DNA from: Nyssa sinensis
Taxonomy: Eukaryota; Streptophyta; Magnoliopsida; Cornales; Nyssaceae
Direction of reading: 5' to 3'
Assembly (NCBI GenBank): GCA_008638375.1
Contig: CM018046.1
Span: 44,105,706 to 44,169,705, forward strand
DNA: 64,000 nt
Shown here piece by piece: positions 24,636-38,900 of this stretch. The notes under the pieces were generated by a model, which had not been told where the DNA came from, did no database searches, and was given only the letters and a program-made list of their open reading frames with translations. Every line of letters starts with the position of its first letter. Positions within the stretch are counted from its first letter, which is position 1. The translations under genes and the position numbers were made by a program.

Positions 24636-27600
24636 CTACGAGGACTGGAGTATCGTCTTGTAATCGTGGAATGTCCCACTGAATGGTGACACCTTGCCTT
24701 CAGATACCACCCACAGCTGCTCTACACTTCCAGATATCAGATGCTCATCGTGACTTACCTGCAAGTGAAAACATGCACAGTGCACAAAATTAACCCAAAA
24801 TGAAATTGCGTTCTTCTTACAGTAGCGCTTGGAAATTAAAGGGAAGAACCACAATACCATCAGCACGCCTCCTTGGAACAGAACAAGACCCTGAATTAAT
24901 GCCTCTACAGCATCCAAATCCTACAATTCAACAATATAACTCTGAATTAATGACAATCAAGATGATTTTTTTTCTTTTTAAATGCAGAACTTTCAACCCA
25001 GAGAAGAAAAAGAAAAGGAAAAAAAAAAGACATTCCTTGCCAAGGCTGCACAGTTCTCAACAAAAAAAAAATGAAATCAAAATTATCGAATGACCATTTT
25101 GGAATACTATGACTCTTGTGCTGCAAACATCACAGAGCAAGCATTTATGACCATTTCCCATAACAGTCGGTCATTTATTTTGTGCCAAACTTAAATGGGC
25201 CAAATATTGAAATCACCAAATCCAAAAACCAAGTTCCAATGATCCTAAATATTGGGCGGCTAGATCATGCAATCAGTAAAATCACATGCTAATAAAAGAT
25301 CACATTACATCGTCTAATATGTATATATACCAAAAGGTAATATATGAGAATAAAACAACAGTAGAAACTTACAAGATGATTTGACGGCTCATCAAGTAGT
25401 ATAATGTGAGGTTTTTTGAAAGTGATCTTTGAAAATGCAACTCTGCTTTTCTGACCACCTGAAATAATCATCCAGAGCAGTTTACAATAAAATGTGGAGA
25501 AACCTTTAGAAAATAACACCATAGACTGTAAATTATTATTGAGATTGGCACAGTTATTAACCCAATTACAGTGTCAGACTAGTTCTTCCATGCATTCATT
25601 TGGCAAGCCATTAATTTGAACTTAATACCAAGATATGGTATTCATATGACCAAATACTTCCACCTACTAGGATAGTCTCCTTGGCATCCAAGTCAAACCA
25701 AGGTTAATGGAAGTTCCAACCTACAGTATCTAAGCTGCATGAAATTAGAGAATAAAGTACCAGACAAGGTGTACATTGGCTGAAGAGCAAGATTTCCAGT
25801 TACACCAAAAGAACCCAAGTGTGCTCGAAGCTTCTGTTCAGGCACTCCCTGTGAAAAGCCAAAATACAACCATCAACAAAAGTCTGCCATTTAGATATAT
25901 AGGCATGCATACAAACAAATATATGTATAGTTATCAATGTGAGCTGGAATCAAGTCATACCTGGTCCTAGAAATATTTTTGTACAGTCCTCAACAACTAT
26001 TTGTAGGGCTTAGTGATGCAAAGGATATCAACAAAGAAAATGGGCAAATTTGTTGTTTGATTTGGAGCACAAGGATTTACTTTGTACACCCCTCTAGGGA
26101 TGAGAAAGTGGAGAGCAACCCCACCCTGCCCAAGGGAAAAAAAAGGGAACCAAGGATTGGGGTGCTATCATCACTGAGGTGGAGGCGCCGAACTGAGGGA
26201 GAAGTTCTCTAGGGAAAAAGAGGCCTTAGATTGGCAGGTTCATTCCTTAGAAAAGTTCATGAGGGTCGTCTATCCAAGATCACCAACAAGCTAGCAGAGC
26301 TATCCAATGCTGCTAGCTCCAATGATCGAGGGGAAAACCTTGAAGACAAGTTCCAGGGAATCGATGATCAAATCTATGAGAAGATTGAGCCCTTATCCAA
26401 AGTGGGAGTGCAATAGGAGAAGGGTCTTGCAAGACCAAGAGGCTGAGTTGCAAGAGGAGTTGGCTGCTTGAAGGAGAGCATGAATTTAAATTGCAATCGC
26501 GGGATACGAAGCGGTCGCAATGTAACAGTATCGGGATATCCCAGGAATCGAAAATCACGAACATGAATTCTTTTCAAACATTAGTAAACATCCTAAAACT
26601 TACTGATATGCATGTTTTTGCTCTAGTTTGTCACTTTTAAGTGTCCAAGTATTTATTGTCATTTTTATGACACCTAAAAAGATATTTTACATTTTTATAT
26701 TAATTTTTTAAGTTAAAATACGAAAAAGTAGTACTTATTATGATTCTTATGAATGACATTGCACCAATTAGACTTCAAATGTAATCAATGGAAGTATATA
26801 AATATTTTTTATAAGTATAATTATATATAAATATAACATAATTAGTTAATTACATAACTAGTGAACTAATATAAAACAAATATACATTATTACATTACAC
26901 ATATGAACTAAAATTGTAGAATCACGTATTCATATATATAAGTTTTGAGAAAGGAAGAAATAAGATGAATGATTTGATTTTTTTTTTCAAATCAAACAAA
27001 AGAAGGTAAATGAGGTATTTGCATGCATGTTTAGAGGTCTAGAAGGATAAAATTGTTGAAAATGTGGCTAAATGAAAGAAAATATATTTTATATTACCCA
27101 GTAGCTAACTAGCCTGTATCGGTATGCGTATCGGCTGATACGGTTGCGTAACGAGCATTTGGCCTATACATAACGGTATTGGTGCATATTCGACCTATAA
27201 GCACGTAAATTTCCCACTTACAGATATAACGGGGCTAATCAAGATCGGGACCCTTCCAAACCAATACATATCGGCCATTATTTGATTTGATGTAGGAGAG
27301 AGAAAGCCTAGGTCACAAGTGGGGTTGCAATACAGCCAAGGAAGAAGAAGGTGCCCGAGCCTAAGCCATAAGGTAGGTTAAGGAATATACGCTAGGTGGG
27401 AAAGTTCTTTTGGCACATGAAAAGGTACTTTGACACCATAGACATTTTAGATGAAGATGAAGGACATTATGTACTTCACGAATATAGCAACACTATAGTT
27501 GAGCCGCTTTATCCATATGGAGAAGGGCGTATGCACGCTAAATATGCGGAACAAGTTCAAGAGTGAATTCAAGAGGCAATTCTACCCAAAGTGTGGAGGA

Positions 27601-30600
27601 TATAGTCATGATCAACCAAAGGCGGTTGAAGCACAAGGGATCCATTAGGGATTAAGTGAAAGAATACTCCACTTTGATGTTTGAGATTACGAAACTAGGT
27701 CTCTGAGAAGGCATCATACCAAAGGTGGGGGAGACCCGAGGCACAAGAAGGGAAGCTCACCCAAGGAGACTGATGATGAGAGAAGCAAAGATGAGAAACG
27801 TCTGCGCCAGACAAGGTCAAGGACCATTGTAGATAGTCCAAGCATGCTGACAAGGATGGGAGATCTAAGCAACGTGATGGTAAGAGGGATACGCGATGCT
27901 TTTTGTGTGATGGACCACACATAGCATGCAATTACCTCGAGAGGAAGGCGCTAAGTGTGCTTGTGAAGAAGGGTGCCTCATCCTCATTGGCAAGTAAGGG
28001 CGAGGGATGCATGAGTGTCATGCAAATGTCAAGTGCGAGGAGGAGGAGGAAGCACACAAGAAAAAGAACAAGGACTTTGGGGTTCACTATGTGAACATGA
28101 AGATTGATGAGAAGGCCATGTAAGCATTGGTTGAAATGGAAGCAACCCACAATTTTATCACCCAAAAAGAGCTCAAGAGGTTCGGCCTGAATCAAACCAA
28201 GGGCAAGGGTAAACTCAAGGACATGAAGTTGTGGAGACTAGTTTGTGAGGTTGCTAAGGGCGTCGAGCTACGCATGGGAGGATGGAACGGAAAGACCGAC
28301 TTCATAGTGACTGACATGGACAATCAGTGGGTAGTACTTGGCATAGACTTCATGGAAAATGTCAATGTTATACTCATGCCTTACTCAAGGATGATGATTA
28401 TGCTAGGAGTTCACGACCAACCAGCATGCATGGTTTTGCTGGTACCCAAGGCAGGTGCACCAAGTGTTCACTCAACACCTTGAGTACACAAAGGCTTCAA
28501 AGCTTAGCTATGATGAGCATATGATGGGACCGAGGATTTATGCAAAGATATTGAAGACTTGCCGTCTGCAGAAGGTGCAATAAGGTGCCACATTATCGAG
28601 TGGGGGGAAATGAGTCACACAACTTACACCCCACCAAGTTTAAGAAAATTATGGCACGCAAGCAGTTAGTGAGGAGCATCGTGACTGCATGACATGTTTG
28701 TATAGTTAGTGTCTAAAACTATCTGAGGTTGTGTAGAGTCATCTTGTATAGTGTAGGGTTTCTTTTACTATGAAGAGAGTTCTAGAATATTGTATAGATA
28801 TGCAAATATCTAATATATTTGTAAAGAAGCTCCAAAATTCTCTATTGAGGAGGTGAGAATGTTCAAATCCCCTCTTATAGCCATTAGATCAATTTAGTAA
28901 GATTATATCTCAAACCATTCATTGATGAGATATATACCTATAATTAGGTTAGTGGTGTCATTTGCATCCAAACAGGTTCTCAAAATCTCTAGACTTGTAA
29001 AGAGCAATTGAATAATGGAAGCATTTCTTACCAACTTACCTAAGTGTCAGTAAGCAAGCAAGCGTAGGAGAGTGGGTGTAGGTGGGACCACTACAACACC
29101 AAGAGGGAAAGGCAACTAGCTTGGCCGGAGTGGGTGCAGCGATAGGAAGGCTGACTAGGACAAGCTTAAGTTAGGGAAGAGTTGCTTTAGTGTCACACGG
29201 GTTTGGTTCGATGAGGGTGCCAAGACTTTGGACCCATGACACTGTGCTATCAAGTAAGAAAAGTTCAAGTCTAAGAGCAACCACTTTGTGCAAATAATGT
29301 CAAAGTTTAGGTCTACCTACACCCTCTATTAATGGGGACCACATTGAAAATAACATTTTTCTCACTAATAATTCTTGTATAAAATAGCACAAGAGATCTA
29401 AAATATAAATGATATACTAAAGATTGTTAGGTATAAATGAAGTAGTAGACAATATTCCTATGATATTTGTACAACTGGATAAGAAAATTTAGTACTTTCT
29501 TGTCTTTTGGGAAAACATCATCAATGACACTTTTTTGTTTGAACTTTGAACCACATGGGTACTAACAATAGGGTTAATTATATTACAGTGTTGTAATAGT
29601 TTAGATTGTATGTTCTAATTTTGGGCATATATATATATATATTATTTTTAACCCTTATTTAATGTTGATATAGTCATTTTTTTGGATAAGTATTGCTACA
29701 GTCAAATTTTATGGTATTATGGTGATTAATGCTCTTCTGACTTCTATATACTTGGTTGCATACATTTTTCACACCCTACAAAAGACATACAACTAATTAA
29801 CTAAATGTGTCAACGGGTGCAACCCGTGGATACAAAATTAGACAACACATACTGGTCCAATAGATATGTGCATGTGTGTGTGCTCACACAGTGTTTATAT
29901 ATTATTTACAATATTTTAACTAAAATCACACATTAGTAATTCTATTAACAATTCCAAAATTTATTAAAAAGTTCATGATTTGCTATTAATATCAATCATT
30001 TCTTTTTTCAAATATTTCACGATATCGATAATGGTTGCCATAAATTTATTGATATATCCATAATTTCTTTGTTTTCATTTATCTTTTCTATCAATACTTT
30101 ATTCATTGGTTCAATCAACTGTTAACTTTTTTTCCAAATTTTATCTTCTTCTTGGGAGGCTCCAGTAGAAGGTCTAAATATAATATCTATTAATTGACAG
30201 CAGAAAAAGTCTGGTCATGTGAGACCGTAGAGAAGGGAATAGACCGGCTGAATTTATGTTCAGAGTAGAGAACTCTATATATGAGGTGGAATTCAATGTT
30301 GATAGTATTCCTAGCAATCCAGGGGAAAAAAAGAGGATGCTTGAAGGCATTAATTTTCTAGGAATTAGAATTTCCATAATGTCAGAATTCAAAAGGTGAA
30401 CTCACAAAAATACCCTAATAGATACAAAAACCAAAAACAAAACCAAAACATACAGAAAACCACAATATATTAAGAAGAAACTCACCGGGAAGCAGCGCAT
30501 CATATATAGAAGGGGATTCGAAGTCAAGTCTAACCCGTCAACATGGTGCTGACTAAACACAGCAATGCGAACCTGTAGAAAGAAAAATATTAGCACCTAT

Positions 30601-33600
30601 CAATTAACGGTACATAAAACCACAAACTAGTTGGACAGTTTTTTGTGGTTGCATCCTGTTCCACTGAAATTACATGTTGAGTGTTGCTCAAGCAGCTCAA
30701 CTTAGAACACAAATTAAAGTTGAGTAGTATGAGTCTATCATAATATTTTTTTTTACAAGTAAAAGTAATTTCATTAAAAGGCACCAATTGGGGTGCACCC
30801 ATGTACACCAAAAGTACATAAAAGAAAAGCTATACAAAGCATAGTTGTCGAAACGTATATTGGAAGCCGTATCGTTTTTTAAAAACTGCGTATCGTATCG
30901 TATCGTGTATCGTTAAATATGTGTAATTTTAAAAAAAATACATTTATAAATATATATATATATAATGTTTATAATCATATAAATAACAAGATTCGCTTGT
31001 GAAGAAAAATTAGTTATATAAATTATTATTAAAGTGGTACCAAGCGTAGTTGTAGAGTTTTTCAAATATATTGTATCGTGTTATATATATATATATATAT
31101 AATATATATATATACACACTACAAAATGTGTATAAAATGATAAAAAAAAAAAATTCAACCCACTTATAAAAAAAAATCAACTTAAATTCCATAAAATACA
31201 AGAATCAAGATTTATAAGTACTACAAGTTTCAAACCAAAATTTAATAATCCAAGTTTCTAACATAATTCATCAATATCAAAATTCAAAGACAAAGTCCAA
31301 AACTATTCCTTTTTATAATCCATCCCATTTTCATCTTTAATATCCAATTTCAATGGCATCAACATCATTATCATCATTAGATGTCAACAATTTTTCAGGT
31401 TTCTTTTCCTTCTTCTTCAACTTCTTATACGTTCTCACTCATTGTCCTCATTTTATCAAAATACTTACTTTCCTTCTTTCTTGTTTGATGAAAGATCTCT
31501 AGGCGTTACAAAAAACAATATAAAACCCAACAAAACAAAAAACATTTCCATATATATAACAAAACAACAAAAAAGGATGTCAAAACAATATTATTTAGCC
31601 TAATTGCACATACCACATCTATCGTGCGTATCGAAACGTATCGTGAGATATGTATTGCGTATCGTAAGATATGGTGCAACAAGATACAATTATAAGATAC
31701 ATATTGTTTTATGTCCATATCGAAATGTATCATAAGATATATATCGCATATCGTAACATACTAACAATTATGATGCAGAGTGTGCCATAACCTTGTGTTT
31801 CCAATGAACTCCACAAAAGAATATAACAAACACAAAGAGGCTGCCCCCCCCCCCCCCCCCCAACACACATCTCTAAGACAAGTTTATCATAACATGACTT
31901 CTGAACATGTGGCAAGTATTAAATAGGCAATCATAATGCAAAAATGATGTCGCGTGTAAAGACACAACTAGTAAATCAAAGACAGCATCTACTGCAGGCT
32001 TTACAGCAGCAGAGTTTATGGTTCAAGAGGTACCAGCTGAAGCTAGTGAACCAAAACTATCCAAAATTATAACAAACTGCATCTTGGAAATATAAAACCA
32101 ACATAAAGCATTAGAACAAACAGAGGGAAAATAATGAGTGTCCTACGTTTTAAAGGAAAAGATTGAACATTGAAAAACAGAAGTCCACAAAGTGGCACAT
32201 GAGCCAGCAAACATGCCCAAAAGAATAGCAGCCATACAGAAGTCAAAATTGTAGTATGCAAAGACATATTCAGTTATCAACAATATTCATAGAGAAGTCA
32301 AACATGTAGTATGAGAAGATATAATCGGTTTAACAAAGATGGTTCTTTGTTTTTGAAACATGCCCAAGGGAAAGTTCTTTCTGCCCAGTTCATGCTTGTA
32401 TAAATCATCAAAGTCGCAACCTAAGTATGACACAAAAGTTTGAAATCTTCAAGTACTCACTCCCCTTGTCCCAAATCTAACTACATTATTATAATATTTT
32501 ATCAGAATCCAGATATTCAACAAAACTGTATATTTTGGAGAGCTTTTTAAGTATCACCTATTTTAATTTTATTATTCATATGGATCAAAATTTGAACATA
32601 ATATTGAAGTTTTGGAGGAAAATTAAAAAATTGGACCACATTGTTTAAAAATTTAAAAAATTGAGCTATTGAAGTGCGACCAAAAATATCACTAGAGAGT
32701 AAATTTGAATTTGACAAAACACTATGTATATCAGTGAAGTCAGTGCAGTAAATATTGGGTCTAAGAAAATATTTAAAAAATGGTCTGGAAATTGTAATCC
32801 TAATATCACAAGGGCAAGCAGGAGGTTTAAAAGTACAGAATTCGAACTTTGTGGTCTAATTAGATTGATAGGAGTTACTAATCATGGACACAAAGAAAAG
32901 GAGTTACCCACAGCTTTTCCTTAAAAATTATTACCAAATAGAGGCAAATAATACATACCTTAGCTGAACGGAAAACTGTCCCAGAGCTTGGTTGAAGGTC
33001 CCCTGAAATTAGTTTGAGTATGGTTGTTTTTCCAATGCCATTTGGACCAACCACTGCAAAACAATTTGTTAAGTTGATTCAGAAAATAAAATGGTAGATG
33101 ATCAAAGCAATCATGCCTACTATGAAACTAAAAGCACTGTTCTTTGATGTCATCTCTATGTACTCGTGTCTCCAAAGGATGAGGAGTAAAAATAACCCTT
33201 CTCAGGTCATATGTAGATTCACTTGTGCCACAAAGACATCCTGCATATGCACTTAGTCTTTATTTATAAATATGTTCATTCTATAATAGATATATCATTG
33301 GCTTAAACATGCACCCAGCACTTTCTATCATTTTTCCAGGAACAGAAAATGTTACCAATTCAGAAAAAAATCCTTACTTGCTATGCGGCTGTCTAGATCT
33401 ATGCCAAAATTCAAATTCTTAAATAGTAATGGCCCCCCAGGATATCCAAAAGATGCATCACTGCAATCACGTTATAAACAACAAACCCGTTCCATTAGAA
33501 CTTGATCTGACTTCTGAGTATGCAAAAATATATTAGTTAACAAAGGAATAAAAATATAAAATTCAACATCAGTATTCTTGTGGCAATTTGAGAGACATCT

Positions 33601-35930
33601 TGAGTAGATGCCAAATTCCATTGATTCAAAGCAAGGAACCCGAGAAATTCAAATAACTTGCAACAGAGGCACGCTATAATATCATTAGAAATCCAAAAAC
33701 TACCACTTGTAAATTGTGATTGCCAAACCTGAAACTTATTATAGGTGCGCCCGGTCTGTCAGTCTGGAGTAGGGAACTCAAACTTGTAGCTGCATACCAC
33801 AAAGGCCCAAAAAAGAAATATCAAGAACAGCTAAAATGAAAACCAAAACTCATGCAACATCTTACTTCACAACAGTTGGGTGTAAAGAATATAATGAACC
33901 ATAGAAGAAAATTCAAATATGCAAACAGGACACATGTGGATGCACCCATATATTAAAGGAAGCAGTGCATACTCAGGGTCATTAATAACTTCGTCCACAT
34001 AACCCATCCGGTCCAATGCCTGATGAATTCAACAGGGTAGAAAAAAGAAGAGAGATCAGATAGATTAATTTTAGATATGTGGAAATGATGCAAAATTAGA
34101 GAAGCTACTGTTGGACAATATTATAATTAATTCCTTTAACAAAATGTAAAAAATTCATAGAGAACACAATGATAACATGCTTTAAACTCAACTAGGTCAA
34201 CGGGCAAAACTTGCATTTGACGTTATTTAAATAATGCAGCATGGGGTCTAACCATATCAATCAAGATATCAGAATTCATTGATAAAACCACACTTAGAGT
34301 AATGGAAATAAATACCTTGATTCTTGACTGAACAAGAGATGCACGTTTTGCATTGTAGCGGAACTTATCAATAAAAGTCTGCAACAGAGAAACAATTATA
34401 AGTTATAAAAAACTGCAACAGTTAAAAAAAGGAAAGAAGAGGAGAAAAAAATTGTTTTTTGCCTATGAAATATAAAGGTCCCCATAATTTAGAAAACATG
34501 CCAGAACAAAAAGGGAATGCAGTTTTGAAAGTCTTTGATTGTCTGTGGTATTTGGGAGACTACTTTACAATTATATGTGGGAGATCTCTCCCGTCGACAT
34601 TTTCATGTGAGATAATGGTTGACACAAGACAATAATTTGGACACTTTAAGAAGTCTACAACTAATTTACTTTAAACATGAATAGTATGCTTTTTAATTAT
34701 GGCACCTATTAAGGAGTTATTATTTTCCTCGTTAGTTTACTTTTCTTTCTATGGTTCTTCTATATGCACAATCGCAAATGCCTAATCACATATGATCCAT
34801 AATTCCACATAGGATTTTCATGAAATCACCAGTCCTGAAAACCCACATATCGATTTTGGGAGTTGCCATGGCTGACATCCCATAATTGTGCTGTCTACAA
34901 AGTACAAAGCAATTCAGCAATTAAAGTACATCTCCAAAATGAAAATAAATCGCAGTTGTACCAACAGATACGAAAACTTGGATGAAGGCTAAGTTGGACA
35001 TCATAACACCAGCTGGACTGTCATTATGCTAATACAGGGAGAGTGAAGCCTTTCTAGCCTAGCCTAGCCTAGCACTATCTTATAACCAACTAGTACTTGA
35101 ACATATAGTGAGGCCTGACTGTTAAATAAAAAATCAATAGACATGAGGTAAAATACAACCCATAACTCTCGGACATTTCCCACCTTCAAGAAGATTGCAA
35201 ACCCAAAATGTGAAGAATAAATAAATAAAGCAAAATGATAAATGGCAACATGCTACATAAGATGAGAACTAAAAAAAAAAGATTGAAACTTATTGCTCTT
35301 TATTCAACAGTAATCATGAAATAAATGGCATCATAGTTCAAAGGCTTTCTTGCAGACACAAAACATTGTTAAAAGGCAGCAATACAATTGTAATAAAAAT
35401 GATCAAATGAAAAGGAAAAGAAAAGGTCAATTAATCAAGAAAGATCCACCGCCACAGAAAAACACAAAGATATATGCAGTTTCAGTTGGCAACTAAGAAG
35501 ACCTGCATATGGGCCCTTGAACGCTCATTTGATTCAAATGCTTTCTGTTGGTTCTTAAGCTGTTCCTCTCGTGTCCTCTCAAATATATCATAATTTCCTT
35601 TGTACGTTGTCAGCTTCTGTCCTTGCAGATGGAGAATATCTGTGACCACCTGGAGATGTATCAAAAAATGTTACAACAAAAGGTGACAAAACATAAATAC
35701 AGATCAACCAATTCCACCAATCCACAAAAAGAATTTCCAGGAAAGAAAAAATGGTACCGTGTTCAAGAATTCTCTAGCATGAGAAACGACTATAAATGTT
35801 TTTGGCCATTTCACTAGGTAAGTTTCCAGCCACAGGACAGCATGAAGATCAAGATGATTCTGCCAAAAAGGAAGAAAGCTGGAAGTTTGTACTCAACTCT
35901 ACTTAATATATGTATATCCTGAATACTTAT

Positions 35931-35963
<33 letters not shown>

Positions 35964-38900
35964 CGCACCGTGGGTTCATCAAGTAGCAACATATCGGGCT
36001 CAATAAACAGTGCACGAGCAAGAGCTATTCGCATTCGCCATCCTCCAGAAAAAGTTTTTGTTGGCCTCTTCTGCATTTCTGTAGAGAAACTGAGACCCTG
36101 AAAATTTACTAGATGAGTGAGATGTGAAGGGATGTGACAGCACAGATGAAAACTTATGGTACAGTAAAATTAATTAAGCTATCTCAATTAGGAAATATGG
36201 TGGGCAAGCAAGTATTGTCTAAACTCCCTCCCTCTCAAACATTCACAAGTATAGCACTTCTCACTCCTTCCAATTTTTTGACATTTTTCTCCCTTATTTT
36301 CATTTCTCAACACACACAGCAGCTACACTATTTATTATTCAATCTTTATTGTTTTTACTTTTTACTGATTTCTGGTTGAGCTGAGTCCAGCTCAAAATTG
36401 CATATATGCATGAGATCCCAACAAATTTCAAAACTTAATATAAAGGTCAAGTCCACGCTGAATTTTGAATTCACCAACAAGATGCAAGTTTGGGAACTGA
36501 CCGCTAGAATGGAAGCTGCGCGAGACTCTGCAGAATATGCATCAATGAACTCAAGCCTTTTGTATATCTCTTCAAGCCTTTGTGCAATGGCATTTTTGTC
36601 AATCCCCCCAGTCAGCTCCTCTTTGCTGTTTTCGGTTGCACCATCTATATCCAATTCTCTCTTGAAACAATCACAAAATTGTCAGAAGAATTGGGAAAAC
36701 AAGCATAATCCATTCAAAGAAACATAGAGGAACAAAACAGGAATTTATGTACTGCAACTCTACTCTAACATGAAAGAAAATGTATTCATACCTGTAAAGC
36801 GAGTAGATGAATTTCTTCCTCGAAAAGTTGAGTTCTTTCAATATCAGTGTTAAGAACACATTGCAAGGCTGATGTATCATCACCAACCACTTCTTGCTCC
36901 ACATGTAATATCTGGCAGTTCTTAGGAATACCAGCAATGGCATGCATGGCCATGTACCTGAGGAAAGTTGTTTTCCCTGTACCATTTCTTCCAACAAGAC
37001 CTGTAAACAGAGAAAAAGCACAATATAATACATCAAAAAGTAATGGCTGTATATTTTTATTACAACTAGAGAACAAAAATAACCTCAAAAAAGAAGAATA
37101 AGAAATCTGAAGTGCTCAATAAAAGCTTACAACTAGAGAACAAGAATAACCTCAAAAAAGAAGAATAAGAAATCTGAAGTGCTCAATAAAAGCTATAGAT
37201 CAGTTCTATTTTGCAGACGGACAGAATGTGAACTAAAAAGCACAAGGATTTTGAAACCTTAAATACAACTCTCATAAAATAATAACATATTCCTCTTTCA
37301 AAACTTTGTACTTTAAATGAATCTAAACAACTATTATTCTCATAAATTAATTCTGCAACATTTATCCTGCTTGAGGTACATGCCTCCAACGTAATGTGAG
37401 TAGCATGCCAGCATGACATCCGTTTCAGGTCAGTTTCATTTTTCAAGACATTAATATCACGATTTCAATGTAAACATAGCTGCCCAAAGTGTTCTTTCCC
37501 ACCATATGTTTTTATCTAACTGTAAGAACTTAAGAATATTACAAAAATGAAAGCATCCATGATGAAGTTGTAGTGAAACATTGTCAACTATTCTAGAATA
37601 GCTGGTGATCAAATTGTAAAAGCATATGGAACTGATTTGATAAACATTGTAAAAAATAAAAATCAATGAAGCACCTAAAATTCAGTAACATGGTGAATCA
37701 GCAACAGTTACTAGGTGCTGGAAGTGTAGTATTATGAAAATAAGGATCAAAATTTCGTTTCGTTGTGTTGTTTCGGTCACCCAAAAAATGGAAACATTTC
37801 GGAAACGTTTTGGAAACATAGTAGAGACGATGAAAAAAATTAAAATGTGTAGAAACACTTTAGAAACATAAAGTAAAATATATGAATGTGTAAAAATAAA
37901 TAGTATAATTAATTAATTGTAAATGTTTTAGGGAACATATTCATCCACACAAATTACTAGGGATGAAATTGACAAAAAAAAACGTAAATGCAAATTAGTT
38001 ATTAATACCAAATAACTCTTTATTAATTAAAAAATAATATAAAAAATTAGAGCTAATTTTTTATATAATATGAAATTATTATATATTTTAAAATATATCT
38101 CTTTTTTGTTTTCTGTCTTTCTCGGGTTGTTAATGAAATTCTCAATTTTCCTATAAAAAAAAAAATTATATATTTTAAAATATATAAAATTATTATAATT
38201 AAATACAATACAATACCATAACATAATAGATATATATTATGTAATATCCACGAATTAGATAATTTAACACAAGTTATATATAAAATAAAAAGTAAAACAA
38301 ATAACGATTTAAATCTATTATAATTAGTAACTTAGTATTAAAATAGTTGTTTCTCTACACTTTATTTCCCCTACTACTTTTCTATTGTTTTAGGAAAAAT
38401 AATAAAAATATCTTCTTGTAATTTTGAGTCTTAATCCTTGAAAAATAAATAGATATTATCTTTTACTGACTTTTAGAATTATTGTTGATACAAAAAAATG
38501 TTTCCTCTGATTCGGTATGTTTTTACTAGTTTCGGTATGTTTCTACGGAAACAACTTTGTTTCTATAGAAACATGTGAATTTCGTTATTCTACTAGTGTT
38601 TTGTTTCAGTTCCCTCAGAAACGGAAACGTTTCGGCCGTTTCGATGGAAAAGAAACGAAATTTTGATCCTTGATAATGAAACAATAATACAACACCTAAA
38701 GCACATCAATAAGGTTAACCACAAGTTAGCAACTGGTAAGAGTATTAAGCTCGCAAAGAAGATACCATCAGAAAGAGTAGAAATTAATCACTCCCTGCAT
38801 AATTTACTTATTTGTTTGTATGTCAAGTCTAGGAAAGAAGGTATGATAAAATGGAAATCAAACTCACCATAGTGCCTCCCAAAAGACAGCGTCACAGAAC

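Noticed and set aside
32453..32702. Third Stowaway-like MITE (TACTCACTCCCCTTGTCCC)
   Set aside because: The left end looks right but no matching inverted right end is convincing, so it was left out of the feature list.
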